Shown in pieces: positions 8,337 through 17,582 of a stretch of 19,486 nt of DNA (position 1 is the stretch's first letter; the number at the start of each line of letters is the position of its first letter). Origin of the DNA: Rhynchonema sp. JSB1_4 (lineage: Eukaryota > Nematoda > Chromadorea > Monhysterida > Xyalidae); the NCBI GenBank assembly GCA_030248065.1, contig JASAMV010002588.1:1-19486 (forward strand). Direction: 5' to 3'. The notes under the pieces were generated by a model. It ran no database searches and was not told the DNA's origin. It was given only the letters and a program-made list of their open reading frames with translations. Position numbers and translations under genes: made by a program.

Positions 8337-8400
8337 TTTAATGTTTCTTTAAAATATTTTGCTTTTTCCCCACCACACACAAACCAAAACACAGCAAACC
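7770..8400. other. G-depleted corrupted stretch, left inner arm
   Basis: The + strand is nearly free of G over about 600 bp. It still aligns to the reverse complement of 9400-10100: TTCGGGCACAAAAT at 8028-8041, AATACCGATAA at 8150-8160 and GTGCACACAAATTACATCA at 8255-8273 have near-identical partners there. Between these anchors G of the partner is usually A or C here. It includes a T homopolymer at 8302-8339. It is best read as poor consensus, not as separate sequence. Confidence 0.6.
8302..8339. repeat. Poly-T run
   Basis: There are 37 T with a single C at 8317. The right-arm partner reads a mixed T-rich segment (complement of about 9430-9480, TTGCGCTTGTGTATTTTTAT) rather than a homopolymer, so this run is probably part of the corrupted stretch. 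Confidence 0.6.
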
Positions 8401-8404
8401 ACAA

Positions 8405-8582
8405 AACGAAACATCACCAACGGGGTGGGCTTTGAAATGTGGGACCTGGTATCGCACACCACAACTGCTGGATTTAAAGTCTAATCATAAATTGGCGTGG
8501 TCTAATCTTGTCGAAGCAAGTCGTCGATATTTTTGCCGAACGCAACTGCGGTTCTAATGTTGTCAACGCAGCTGAAACGGCT
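8405..8582. other. Inner left flank of the palindrome centre
   Basis: Base composition is normal again. GCAAGTCGTCGATATTTTTG then CGAACGCAACTG at 8516-8548 resembles the reverse complement of about 9023-9056 (roughly 27 of 32 bases by eye), so arm homology may continue to the central MITE with indels. No gene is seen. Confidence 0.35.
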
Positions 8583-8583
8583 G

Positions 8584-8919
8584 TATAGTCCATCCATCAG
8601 CTCATGTCACTTTGTGATGCTGCTGGCCGACTTGTTCCCTTCCTCCGCGTTCTAATGAGAGAGAAAATGAGTTTCCGAAAAAAATTATTTTTGCTCCTAA
8701 ATTGTGGTTTTTATGAAATCGACGTGTTTTATCGATTTTAATTCAATTTAATTTTAAATTTGATCGAATTCAATCTTTTTCGACTCATTTTATTATTTTT
8801 TTAAGTTTTTTTTTTTGCAAAATCGGTCACACTCGATTTCTCTTTCATTAGAACGTGGAGGAAGGGAACAAATCAGCCAGCAGCAACACAAAGTGCCATG
8901 AGCTGGTGGACGGACTATA
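8584..8919. mobile_element. MITE, TATAGTCC family subfamily 1, central copy
   Basis: Ends are TATAGTCCATCCATCAGCTC and GAGCTGGTGGACGGACTATA. The inverted repeats are about 83 bp with around nine mismatches, reaching AATGAGAGAGAAA and TTTCTCTTTCATT. The AT-rich core includes AAATCGACGTGTTTTATCGA. It is 336 bp and non-coding. It lies at the middle of the giant palindrome (its midpoint is 8751; the arm centre is about 8930) and is a third copy of the MITE nested in each arm. Confidence 0.88.
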
Positions 8920-8920
8920 C

Positions 8921-9530
8921 GTTGCTGTGTGTCAAGGTACCTGAACATGTTTTGATTTCTGGGGACGGCATTAAACCGACACGAATGCACACGTTGTTGG
9001 TTAAGATAACACACGCGTCCCAGCTGCGTTCTGGAAAAACTCAACGACTTGCAAGTATCAGGCGTAAAACCGAGCATGTGGTTGACTTTTGCCCAAAGTA
9101 ATGTTTCGTCCGATGCGCTACAGCTGAGACATTGTCGGCGAAGGCATTCACAAAGACCTCAATATTTTCAATCCCAATAATCAATTCTATATTTGGCAAA
9201 AAAAAACAATTTTCGTTATGCTCTCTTTGTAAAAATGACTCTCTTTGATGCATTGAAGCCCATGATACTGTTGATGTTTGGTTTTGACCTTTTCAGACGC
9301 AGTGCCGCAGTTCAAATGCTGTGCACAATTTATCTGACGTTTCGTGCCCAACTGGTGCACTTTTTCAGAGATAATCTGCAAACAACGATGAAATAATCAA
9401 AAAAGCACCAAAGTATTTTGTCAAGAAACCGTAAAAAAGACGCAACTCACAAACACACGATAAAAATACACAAGCGCAAAAGAAGAGCAGACGCCACCAC
9501 GTTGCTATGATGTAATGTTGTGTGCATTGC
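8921..9530. other. Unassigned DNA right of the centre
   Basis: Frames up to 70 codons exist on both strands without family resemblance. On the minus strand a stretch around 9041-9253 gives ELIIGIENIEVFVNAFADNV, which looks protein-like but is short and unrecognised. Part of it (about 9400-9530) pairs with the degraded left patch. Confidence 0.35.
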
Positions 9531-9535
9531 TCGAA

Positions 9536-9626
9536 CGGAATCCCGATCCGGAGAATTTCAATCCCGATAACATTCCGAAGTCCCGAGCCGATCCCGACTA
9601 ATTTTCCGGATTCCGACCCCGATCAA
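9536..9626. repeat. Degenerate TCCCGAT-type tandem repeat
   Basis: The motif TCCCGAT or a near variant (ATCCCGATCCGGAG, AATCCCGATAAC, AGTCCCGAGCCGATCCCGAC, GACCCCGATC) recurs about six times in 90 bp with a loose 12-16 bp spacing. It is not conserved as a clean repeat in the degraded left partner. Confidence 0.5.
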
Positions 9627-9629
9627 CCA

Positions 9630-9935
9630 TCCTTATCGGTATTATAGACCTGATATTACTATCGAGTTGCAGCGACTTTGATGCATGCAGAAAGGGAGTA
9701 ACAACAAAAATCTGGTAGAGAATTTGTCATAAACTGAGCATATTTTCGTATTGCAGCCAATTTTGTGCCCGAAACAAGGTGTGAAACATCAACCAGCCTT
9801 ACAGTGTCAGTAACTTTGTCGCAACTCGTGCATTCCGTCATATCTCTGTTGTTTATCTTGTATTGATTTGAACATCACTTTTTTCGTACTCAGTGCGTAA
9901 TTTTGCACATACAGATCTCCGATTAAGTTTGGGGG
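9630..9935. other. Unassigned stretch with short minus-strand frame
   Basis: A 60-codon minus-strand frame (9659-9841) reads MTECTSCDKVTDTVRLVDVS then KLAAIRKYAQFMTNSLPDFC. It overlaps another minus frame that covers DLYVQNYALSTKKVMFKSIQ. These might be pieces of one broken gene, but I recognise no family. The left partner is corrupted, so conservation cannot be judged. Confidence 0.25.
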
Positions 9936-9939
9936 TAGG

Positions 9940-10118
9940 GGCCCGCGAAAACCGAGTGCCCCGCGAGGCACGCGGGTGGTGCGGGTGACCTTTCTATAAC
10001 ACACGGGCATATGCCCCCCGCAGCGTCCGCGGGTCCCCCGCACCCACCCGCAGCACACGCGGGGCGCCCGCGGGTGGTGCGGGGCCCGCACTCCCCCGCT
10101 CTGGCCGGCGCAGGCTGT
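9940..10118. repeat. GC-rich minisatellite-like block, right
   Basis: GCGGGTGGTGCGGG recurs at 9968-9983 and 10069-10084, with related CCCGCGGG, CCCCCGCACCC and GGGGCCCGC motifs between. It is bounded abruptly by AT-rich DNA on both sides. The left partner is 7745-7875 and beyond. Confidence 0.55.
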
Positions 10119-10121
10119 TTT

Positions 10122-10497
10122 TAATGAATATTTGGTTTTTTAAGTGAAGCTTTACTGCTGAATTAGTGAAATAAATGCAGAATTGAATTTATATGTTGTT
10201 TACCGTGATAAAAACGTGTGTTTAGCCCAGAGCTGTGATTTTTGGATATGTAACAAAGTCATTTTGGCAGCATAATTCTGCATCTAAAGTCCACATCAAA
10301 GCTAATAATGCAGGTTATTATACAGGAAAATAGCTTTTACTTCTTCGTTTGCGCGCAAGTATAAATGTTAACGATGGCATAAAAAGCATCGATATTGAAC
10401 TAATCTACATGATCTAAATGATGTATTATGTGTAGGGAACTAACTGATATTTTTGACTAGCTTTTCCAAAATATCGGTCAATACAGGTCGCTGCACT
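10122..10497. other. AT-rich spacer, right arm
   Basis: This is the mirror copy of 7361-7740. No gene, RNA or repeat is recognised. Confidence 0.4.
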
Positions 10498-10499
10498 AC

Positions 10500-10724
10500 T
10501 TGCCTGAAAAGGCGTATATGCTGCCGCAGTTTCATGATTCGGGTGCACTTATCCGAGATTTTGCTGTAGACTGCATCACGGTAGCGCGTAAATCGACGAC
10601 GTTATTCAAGATTCGGCATGCCGACCGTAATCGTACATTCGAGGGCTGTTACCACATCGCTGCTTTATTTTTGTCAGGAAAGAGCAGCGACAGTCATCTA
10701 CGCGTATGTTGCCAACCCCCGTGA
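10500..10724 (+). CDS. Small hypothetical ORF, right-arm counterpart
   Basis: It starts MPEKAYMLPQFHDSGALIRD like its left-arm partner, then continues FAVDCITVARKSTTLFKIRH and GCYHIAALFLSGKSSDSHLR in a different frame. That version looks more protein-like (mixed hydrophobic pattern, Cys/His-containing stretch), but I cannot tie it to a family. A second frame (10618-10815) covers the C-terminal part seen on the left. TTTTTGTCAG at 10668-10677 could serve as a splice acceptor. Low confidence. Confidence 0.22.
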   Translation: MPEKAYMLPQFHDSGALIRDFAVDCITVARKSTTLFKIRHADRNRTFEGCYHIAALFLSGKSSDSHLRVCCQPP

Positions 10725-11104
10725 GAATAGTCTGTTGAAAAAAATATTCATATCCAAAGCACAGCCTAAAGAGATGGTGAGGCCCTATTCAACAATGAAG
10801 CACATCAAACAATGATGCTGAGGAAAATGATAGTTTTTCACAGTTTTGAATCCTGCACACCAAATAGCGCCATTCGATCACTCATCGAGCTCATAATCTC
10901 GTCAATAAAGTTCAGCTTCAATTCAACCGCCGATCCGCCTTCTTGGTTCAGGGTTGTTGTTGTTTGGGCCATTTCGTTGCCGATCCGGTCTTGTTTCATT
11001 GACTCAACTTTTAGCTTTTGCCACATCACAGGATTTTGCCGCACCTGTAGTGACGAATCCCATGTGGCCTTGGAATGCAAAGCAGTGTAACGTGACTTTA
11101 CTAA

Positions 11105-11384
11105 ATATTGGTTGCACAATGACTTTATAAGAATTGGTCAAATTTTTTCCCTGAATCGTAAAGAGGGAAAGTGACGGGGTGGTGACGTTGCGTTGCTTGA
11201 TCGCACGCAAAGCGTGTAGTAAAGAGAATGTTTCAGACCTGCGGCAACGTGGTTGATCTGCTGGATTATTTTCAGGTGAAAATGTTTTATGAGAATCACA
11301 AATAGCACAGTGGTTAAGAGTGACTGAACGTGAAAATCAGGATTGATTTGATGAATTCTTATATGGTCATTGTGCGACCAATAT
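11105..11384. mobile_element. MITE with ATATTGGTYGCACAATGAC ends, right arm
   Basis: This is the mirror copy of 6481-6759, in the same intron of the right-arm gene copy. The ends ATATTGGTTGCACAATGAC and GTCATTGTGCGACCAATAT are both intact. Confidence 0.75.
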
Positions 11385-11778
11385 CTCATGATTCATTGTA
11401 TTTTGTCTACACGCATTCTACCAGCTTACACTGTATTTCCGGTGTGCTTGTGCTTGCGAGCTTCAGAGTTGGTTACGTGGTTTACGTGTGCCTTTGGAAT
11501 AAAGTGTGTTATGAAGCAAAGACAGTTTCACATTATCAGCACCCGTTGTTTTTATTTTTTAAACATTTTTATTAAAAGCCTTTTTTTATCCAAATCGCTT
11601 CGCATACCTCGTTCCACCTGACAGCCAGTGTGTCGATCACCCATTTTCTTGCTCGCAACAGTGCGTACAGCTCACACACGAACAGCAGACTGACGAGTTC
11701 AGAGATTTCCTAAAACGTTTTCTCTCCCACGCGTTTTGTATATCTTGAAAAGTGCAAAAAATATCGATTTTCAATCAC

Positions 11779-12180
11779 CATTTCCATCGCTCCATCTAGC
11801 TGGCGCATGATTTCGCGTTCGCAACCGAGTTTGAGTGATTCGATCTGTAGAAACTCCGCCGCAGCCAAAACATCGAACACGCAGGTGTTGAACTGCAATG
11901 GCACACAACGGAGGTAGATGTAGCGAAGAATTTCGAGCAGCGTAGAACTGTCGATTGATCGCAGGTTGAGAATGGCTGGAACATATTCATTGACTTATTT
12001 GATTGGTGTGGGACTGATTCCGCTAACAACCATTCTTCTGCTCTTCAAATCCATTCGCAACTTCATTCCGATGGTATTCATGCAACAACTTTAACTGTTC
12101 GCACACCAACGCTGCGTGCAAGTAGTACGCTACTTTATCCTGGGTCTCAACGGTAATCCGATCAGCCGCGTAGCGTGGGT
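11779..12180 (-). CDS. BTB/POZ core exon (frameshift plus stop), right arm
   Basis: This is the reverse-strand partner of 5688-6086. It has three more bases at the frameshift site (GGTTGTTAGC instead of GGTTAGC), so the frame is still broken. A second lesion turns the ISPTAIKY tyrosine codon into TAA. Downstream, the frame again gives the LAAAEFLQIESL helix and CEREIMRQL. Confidence 0.6.
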
Positions 12181-12884
12181 CTGAAGCGAGTCAGTAAAAA
12201 ATTTGGAAACATGGAAATAATAGAAATTTTTACAAGTTTTTGAAAACTTTTAGTCTTTTTAGAAACCTGAAATTCAATCATCTGCACCTGGTTTGACATA
12301 CAGATCGTCGTGGAACCATCTTGAGACAAGATCATCGCGTTTAAGATGCGTTTCCAGTGGAATGAGGATCTCTTCATTTTTTTCGTCGGGCTCATTGACA
12401 TCCGTCTCAGAAAGTTGCAGGCTCACGATCACGTTCAGTGAGTCACCTGCAACAGTGGATACATTCAGCCATATTTAATGAACCATTTTCAGTGTCCCAT
12501 CTTAAAGTTTGCCTGGTGTCTCTGCTTCTCGTGATCCAATGTACGTGGACCACGACCACAGGTCAATGAATATACAAGCTGTGGGTACATCACTGCTCAG
12601 TTGAACTGCACACAAGCAAAAGAACCATTCCAAAGATGGCCCACTCACATGTGAATCGAGCAAATCCTTTTCGCTTTGCCTTCGGTGTTTCCTGGCTCAG
12701 ACCAGGAACGTCGGTCAGACAAAGGCGTGGACCTCGAGTTTGACCGGGCTCCAGCTTGAATTCATGCTTGGCACTGCCACAATAGGTGACCCGGTTGGAT
12801 TGTGGCAGCTGAAAATCCAGGTGAATCTAATGTATCTGAATTACGCACTTGTTCGAAACCTTTCAGGCAAACACAAGAAAAAAA

Positions 12885-13115
12885 TACGCAGGATGCACCC
12901 GAATGCAGGAGCATAAGAAATCTGCATCCGGGGTGCATCAGATGCGTTAAATGATGGTATCTGATGCAGCGGATGCCCATCCCAAATATCAGGTGGTTAG
13001 AACGAAGTTTCTTGTTAATCAATTTTCTCTTCTTATTTTTTCGGATGCACGACTAATCGGATGCGAAAAAAGCAAAATACGCACAATGCATCCGGGTGCA
13101 TCCTGCGCATTTTTT
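12885..13115. repeat. GGATGCA / TGCATCC repeat cluster, right arm
   Basis: At least eight copies of GGATGC, GATGCA or their complements occur (12891, 12923, 12933, 12941, 12962, 12971, 13043, 13059, 13087, 13098). The spacing is irregular and the motifs are in both orientations. This is the intact form of the sequence that is partly corrupted at 4755-4835. Confidence 0.5.
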
Positions 13116-13508
13116 TGCATGTGAAATTTATGTATTTTACATTGCTGTCTCGAGGACCAATTAGATCTGAACAGTGCCCGCCAAAGAGCCTGACTGTCCC
13201 CAGCCCAGGGAATCTCCCTCTGAACAACACCGTTAGCAGCGGGGAGCGGGCCAAAAATAGCTCATTAGGCTGTGTCACAATTCCTCCAACTGAGCGAGCG
13301 ACTATGAACATGAACATGAACGTACCTTGACCGCCACTTTCACGCTTCCAAACACTGTCGGTGCGCTGGCATTGGGTTCAGTTCGACAAAGAGTGACGAA
13401 GATTCGGTTGGATGCAAACGGCGGACCTCGGACAAGTTCGAGGTGCCACTCGTTGGACTGAAGGTATTGATGTGCTTGTCAGAAATAAGTCAAACGGCAG
13501 TCGTCCTA

Positions 13509-14036
13509 CAGTTCCGGGTGCAATTCTAGGCTGAGCGCACGCGCGTGCATGCGACTTCTTTGTATAGTCCGTCCATCAGCTCATGGCGCTTTGTGATGCT
13601 GCTGGCCGACTCGTTCCCTTCCTCCACGTCCTAATGAAAGAGAAATTGAGTTTCGGGAAAAAACTATTTTTGGTCCGAAATTGTGTTTTTTTATGAAATC
13701 GACGTGTTTTATCCTTTTTAATTTAATTTAATTTTAAATTTGATCGAATTCAATCTTTTTCGATACTTTTTATCATTTTTTTAGTTTTTTATCGGTCACA
13801 CTCAATTTCTCTTTTATTGAAACGTGGAGGAAGGGAACAAACCAGCCAGCAGGAACACAAAGTGACATGAGCCGGTGGACGGACTATACTAACACACAGG
13901 CAGCGCACGACAGCGCACGCGCAAAACTTCGCGTGCACGCACGCATGTATACTTCGACTTTTGCCTATACTTTGCACTGTTTCGCACGCGCGTGCAAGCG
14001 ACTTCAACTTTCAGCCTAGAATTGCACCCGGTACTG
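13509..14036. mobile_element. Mariner-like MITE (CAGTNCCGGGTGCA ends), right arm
   Basis: This is the mirror copy of 3822-4361. The ends are TA|CAGTTCCGGGTGCAATTCT (13507-13527) and AATTGCACCCGGTACTG|TA (14020-14038), again with flanking TA. It contains the nested MITE at 13563-13888 at the same internal place. Confidence 0.7.
13563..13888. mobile_element. MITE, TATAGTCC family subfamily 1, right arm
   Basis: Both ends are intact here: TATAGTCCGTCCATCAGCTC and GAGCCGGTGGACGGACTATA. Long inverted repeats of about 85 bp enclose an AT-rich core (TTTAATTTAATTTTAAATTT). It has no coding capacity. It is closely similar to the central copy at 8584-8919, including the AAATCGACGTGTTTTAT segment. Confidence 0.85.
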
Positions 14037-14639
14037 TATGTATCGCAGTTCTGCACAGTTTCACACTCATTTTTCGATCAAAATAGAAGCCCCGAGTGAG
14101 GTCATCACTAAGCTTAACTAGGTGAGCTAGCTCAACCCGCCGCAGACCAGAAGCGCGAAGAACTTCATGTGTAACACGGGAACTTATGTGCATATGTAGA
14201 TGCCTAAAAATGTGCCGCATGTGCTGTTTTCAATAATATCACTTGAATTTTTTGAACGCAACTTGCAACAAAAATTTATGCGTTTCGCCGAAAACAAGTA
14301 ATCTTAAAGGGTGTGTCTAACGTCTCCTAACCCCATGTTTTGTTGGGTGGAATTGAAAGATGACCTCGAAAGGCCGCCGTGTGCAAAAAACTGCGTCTTC
14401 TAACTAGCCAAATCGCGAAATCTTGAGGGTTACTTTTCGAATTAAATCAATTTCCGGACACAAAATTCAGACTGAGCTGACGGAAAAAAGCTGCGAAGCG
14501 AAACACACACAAACCAGCTTCTATGTGTTAAATGAAACATTCATTGTGTCCACAGTCAAGCCAGCAGCTAGAGCGGTGTGTGTTGAGCGTCTACGTGCAT
14601 TGTATAGGCGGCTGAGCCGCGCTTAAAGCTGCCTGGTTA

Positions 14640-15690
14640 ATCGAATCGTTTTCCCCGCCTTTTTGCGTTCCGATATTCCAACGCCCCTCCTCCGACTTTC
14701 CGACCGCTGCGTTTTCCGGAAATATTTCCACCAAACGCCACACAAAAACTCCTCCCAACTTCTCCCGATATATTCCCTCCTATTTATTCTGCCTATGCCC
14801 CTTATATACACACTATCCATAACTATATCCTCCACTCCACACCCATATCTCCTTCGTATTTATCACATAATTCTTCCCTCCTATTTATACCTTTTTCTAC
14901 CCCTCATAATACATACTCTTCTACATAATCTACCCTACCTAACCTATGTACCTATATTCTTCCAACTATACCATTACACGATCTAACTTCTCCTTACCTT
15001 CTCCCACCCTCTTCAATTTACTCCCATATACTGTAATCTACATCATCACATCATACAAACAAACAAACTACATTTTAGATAGTTACTAGAGCCAACACCT
15101 GCCAACCTACATCCTAACCCTTCAATACACTACAAGCTACTTTCCACAACATTTACCACTATTTCAAGTACTCTACTAACTATATTACATAACCTTCTAC
15201 AATACATCACCAATTTATCATTCCTCCGCAATACAGCACTATCTCATCTCTATACCAACTATCTCCATCATTATTCCTTTATCCAACACAATTCGCACAA
15301 CCCCATAAATAATAACCCCAATTCTCTCCGTCCTACCCTCAATATACACAATCCTTCCTACCCCCTACATATCAATCACTATTCACATAACTACACTATG
15401 CTCACACATCCAACCATAATACTCAACATACTCATCTCCATACCGACAATCTACACACCAATATCCCTTCCCGAATCCAAACCTATTCCACAAAACTATA
15501 CTCCAACTTCAACCGACCTCCTGACTCCCAACCATATCCCAAACCGCAAACGCAAACCCCAACCTAAACCGAAACTTATCTACATCCAAAAACTCCAAAC
15601 CCCAATTCCTCCAAACCAAATCCGCACATAAATCCGCAAAACACCAACCCTTCTCCCCCTCCAAAATCCCCCCACCAAACCACCCCCCCG
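14640..15690. other. G-depleted corrupted stretch, right arm
   Basis: About 1 kb of + strand consists almost wholly of A, C and T, with a G only every several tens of bases. It is collinear with the reverse complement of about 2090-3215. Anchors include GCGTTTTCCGGAAATA (14709-14724), CAAACAAACAAAC (15056-15068) and CGCGCTTGATCTTGGGG at its end. Partner G is usually A or C here. The frames at 14663-14986 and 15398-15631 are artefacts of missing G (few stop codons of type TAG/TGA). It is best treated as low-quality sequence. Confidence 0.65.
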
Positions 15691-16755
15691 CGCTTGATCT
15701 TGGGGGGTAGTATACGTATATAAACAAAGTTTGGACATCGTGTTACTCGACCCTAATCTGGCGAGCCGATTGGTTGCTTCCTGATGTTTCACGGCCACGT
15801 TGAAATTTGCCCCTGGTGAAAAAAAAACCGAAAAAATTTGAAACGCTGCTGTGACACGAATAGGCTGTTTCAAAGTTTGACACTAGAGTGACAGCAACCT
15901 CCAACAGTGTGCCGAAAACCACAATGCACAATAGCTATTGAAACGTCCGCATTGTTGAATAAAAAACTAAAAGGTTTCAGAAACCTGGCCATTTTTTTAG
16001 GATTTTCTACTCGTATAATTTTAAGCATCTGTGGTGAATGAAATAAATTGTCAATCACAAATAAAAATCTTCTAATTATCAAGATTTTTGTTTGTGCTTC
16101 CCAGTTTTCAAAACCCTACACAGCTCACACAATGTTTACCACAACATGCGCAAGGCAGCCATTCCACAGCGCACACACAACGAGAACACACAACCGGTAC
16201 AGCGACAACACAGTAATGTTTCACTGCTGGCAAGCTTTGTGTGTGTGCGCATTGGAAAGGCTGCCTTGCGCATGTTGTCGTAAACATTGTGTGAGCTGTG
16301 TTGGGTTTTGAAAACTGGGGAGCACAAACAAAAAACTTGATAATTAGAGGATTTTTATTTGTAATTGACAACTTATTTCATTCACCACAGATGCTTAAAA
16401 TTATACGAGTAGAAAATCCTAACAAAAAATGGCCAGGTTTCTGAAACCTTTTATTTTTTATTCAACAACGCGGACGTTTCAACAGCTATTGTGTATTGCG
16501 GTTTTCGCCACAATGTTGGAGGTTGCTGTCACTCCAGTATCAAACTTTGAAACAGCCTATTCGTGTCACAGCAGCATTTCAATTTTTTTCGGTTTTTTTC
16601 ACCAGGGGCAAACTTCAACGTGGCCGTGAAACATCAGGAAGCAACCAATCGGTTCGCCAGATTAGGGTCGAGTAACACGATGTCCAAACTTTGTTAAAAT
16701 ATACTACCCCCCAAGATCAAGCGCGGTCGAAGGGTTGTTAACCAGCACCTTTAAA
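15655..16755. mobile_element. Foldback element, right-arm copy
   Basis: This is the mirror copy of 1021-2122. Its right tip reads CCAGCACCTTTAAA (16742-16755). Its left tip falls in the corrupted G-poor patch and is only partly readable before 15690 (CGCGCTTGATCTTGGGG follows from there). The loop is near 16180-16240. It confirms that the palindrome predates the arm duplication. Confidence 0.75.
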
Positions 16756-17582
16756 CATGCAATGTTTCAGCAGAATAATGCCAAACGTGAGTAGCGCCCA
16801 CTCAAAAGCGCCTGGAGTTTTGTGTCCGGAAATTGATTTAATTCGAAAAGTAACCCTCAAGATTTCGCGATTTAGCGAGTTACAAGACGCGGTTTTTTGC
16901 ACACGCCGGCCTGTCGAGGTCATCTTTCGATTGCACCTCATAAAACATGGGGTTAAGAGACGTTAGACACGCCCTTTAATCTTCTGCCCGGCGATTTCTT
17001 ACAGAAAAGACTTGACAAAAAATCGAGTCCGACTAATACTCTAATCAAATAAACCGACTACCTGTATGCCATTGCCCGTGTAGAATCGTGGTGATTCCAC
17101 AGCATCGCTATTTGATGGCTCCTTCCCTCCTTGACTGCTGCTGCCAAATGCACGTACGTTGACTGACACGGGGCAAACGTAGTGCTGCTTGGTCGAGGAT
17201 GTCATTATTTTTTCTTGTCGATTTTTTCACGACAAAATTCTTTCCGTTGTTCTCAAATACGCTGCCGACTGCCGAGACCAATTTTTAACCAACCGAGCAA
17301 ACTATATTGTTATTTGTATGTTGTGAAATTGGTTGGTAATGATATTGCGCATAAAATGACGAAATGACGCACGGGCTTCTCGGTGTCTGTGTGCATTTGT
17401 GCCCTGTGTGGCTGAGGTGACTCATTGAGCACACACTACACGTACGGGGTTGGTAAGCGTTTGTCGGGGTTGCTAAGCCAAAGTAGTGCACTTGCCCAGG
17501 TCGCGAAATTTGCTTGATTCTGCGTTTTGTGCATGAGACTCACCTGTCAAAATATATTACAGTTCAAATCCGCGTATGCATG

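Larger units (their letters stand above)
1..8400 (+). repeat. Left arm of giant inverted repeat
   Basis: This stretch reappears reverse-complemented at about 9400-17775. Anchors: position 1 pairs with 17775, the gene stop at 7024-7026 with 10838-10840, and the motif at 7738-7758 with 10103-10123. All exons and MITEs inside have a mirror partner in the same relative order. The arms differ by scattered substitutions and small indels, so they are diverged copies. Homology is strong to about 7760, then continues in degraded form to about 8375. The arm is cut by the window start and may extend further. It could be a real inverted duplication or two haplotypes joined head to head by an assembler. 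Confidence 0.93.
10838..13457 (-). pseudogene. MATH/BTB-domain gene relic, six exons, right arm
   Basis: This is the mirror copy of the gene at 4413-7026. Exons in transcript order are 13326-13457, 12649-12808, 12288-12446, 11779-12180, 11608-11709 and 10838-11044. Five have exactly the same length as their left partners and one is 3 nt longer (402 against 399). Here exon 1 has a clean donor (AAG|GTACGT), so the MATH-like part reads through: SNEWHLELVRGPPFASNRIF..VFGSVKVAVK then LPQSNRVTYCGSAKHEF. The BTB exon carries the same one-base frameshift and additionally a TAA stop (complement of 11995-11997) where the left arm has TAT. Some differences between arms are synonymous (CTG/CTT), which hints at past coding constraint. 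It is probably a pseudogene. The 5' end is missing or hidden behind the MITE at 13509-14036. Confidence 0.66.
14304..16979. mobile_element. TIR-bounded composite DNA element, right-arm copy
   Basis: This is the mirror copy of 795-3552. Its left end (14304-14460) begins TTAAAGGGTGTGTCTAACGT and is intact, unlike the left-arm partner at 3477-3552. Its right end is at 16820-16979, closing with CCCTTTAAT. About 1 kb of the interior (14640-15690) is in a G-depleted, corrupted state. No transposase is seen. Confidence 0.6.

Noticed and set aside
14663..15631. Plus-strand frames rich in Pro, Thr, Ile, Tyr
   Set aside because: The absence of G removes TAG and TGA stops, so open frames arise trivially. 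The partner sequence in the left arm is not coding.
14640..15690. RIP or APOBEC-type hypermutation as the cause of G loss
   Set aside because: Partner G changes to C as well as A, with indels, and other bases change too. Deamination would give G to A alone on this strand.
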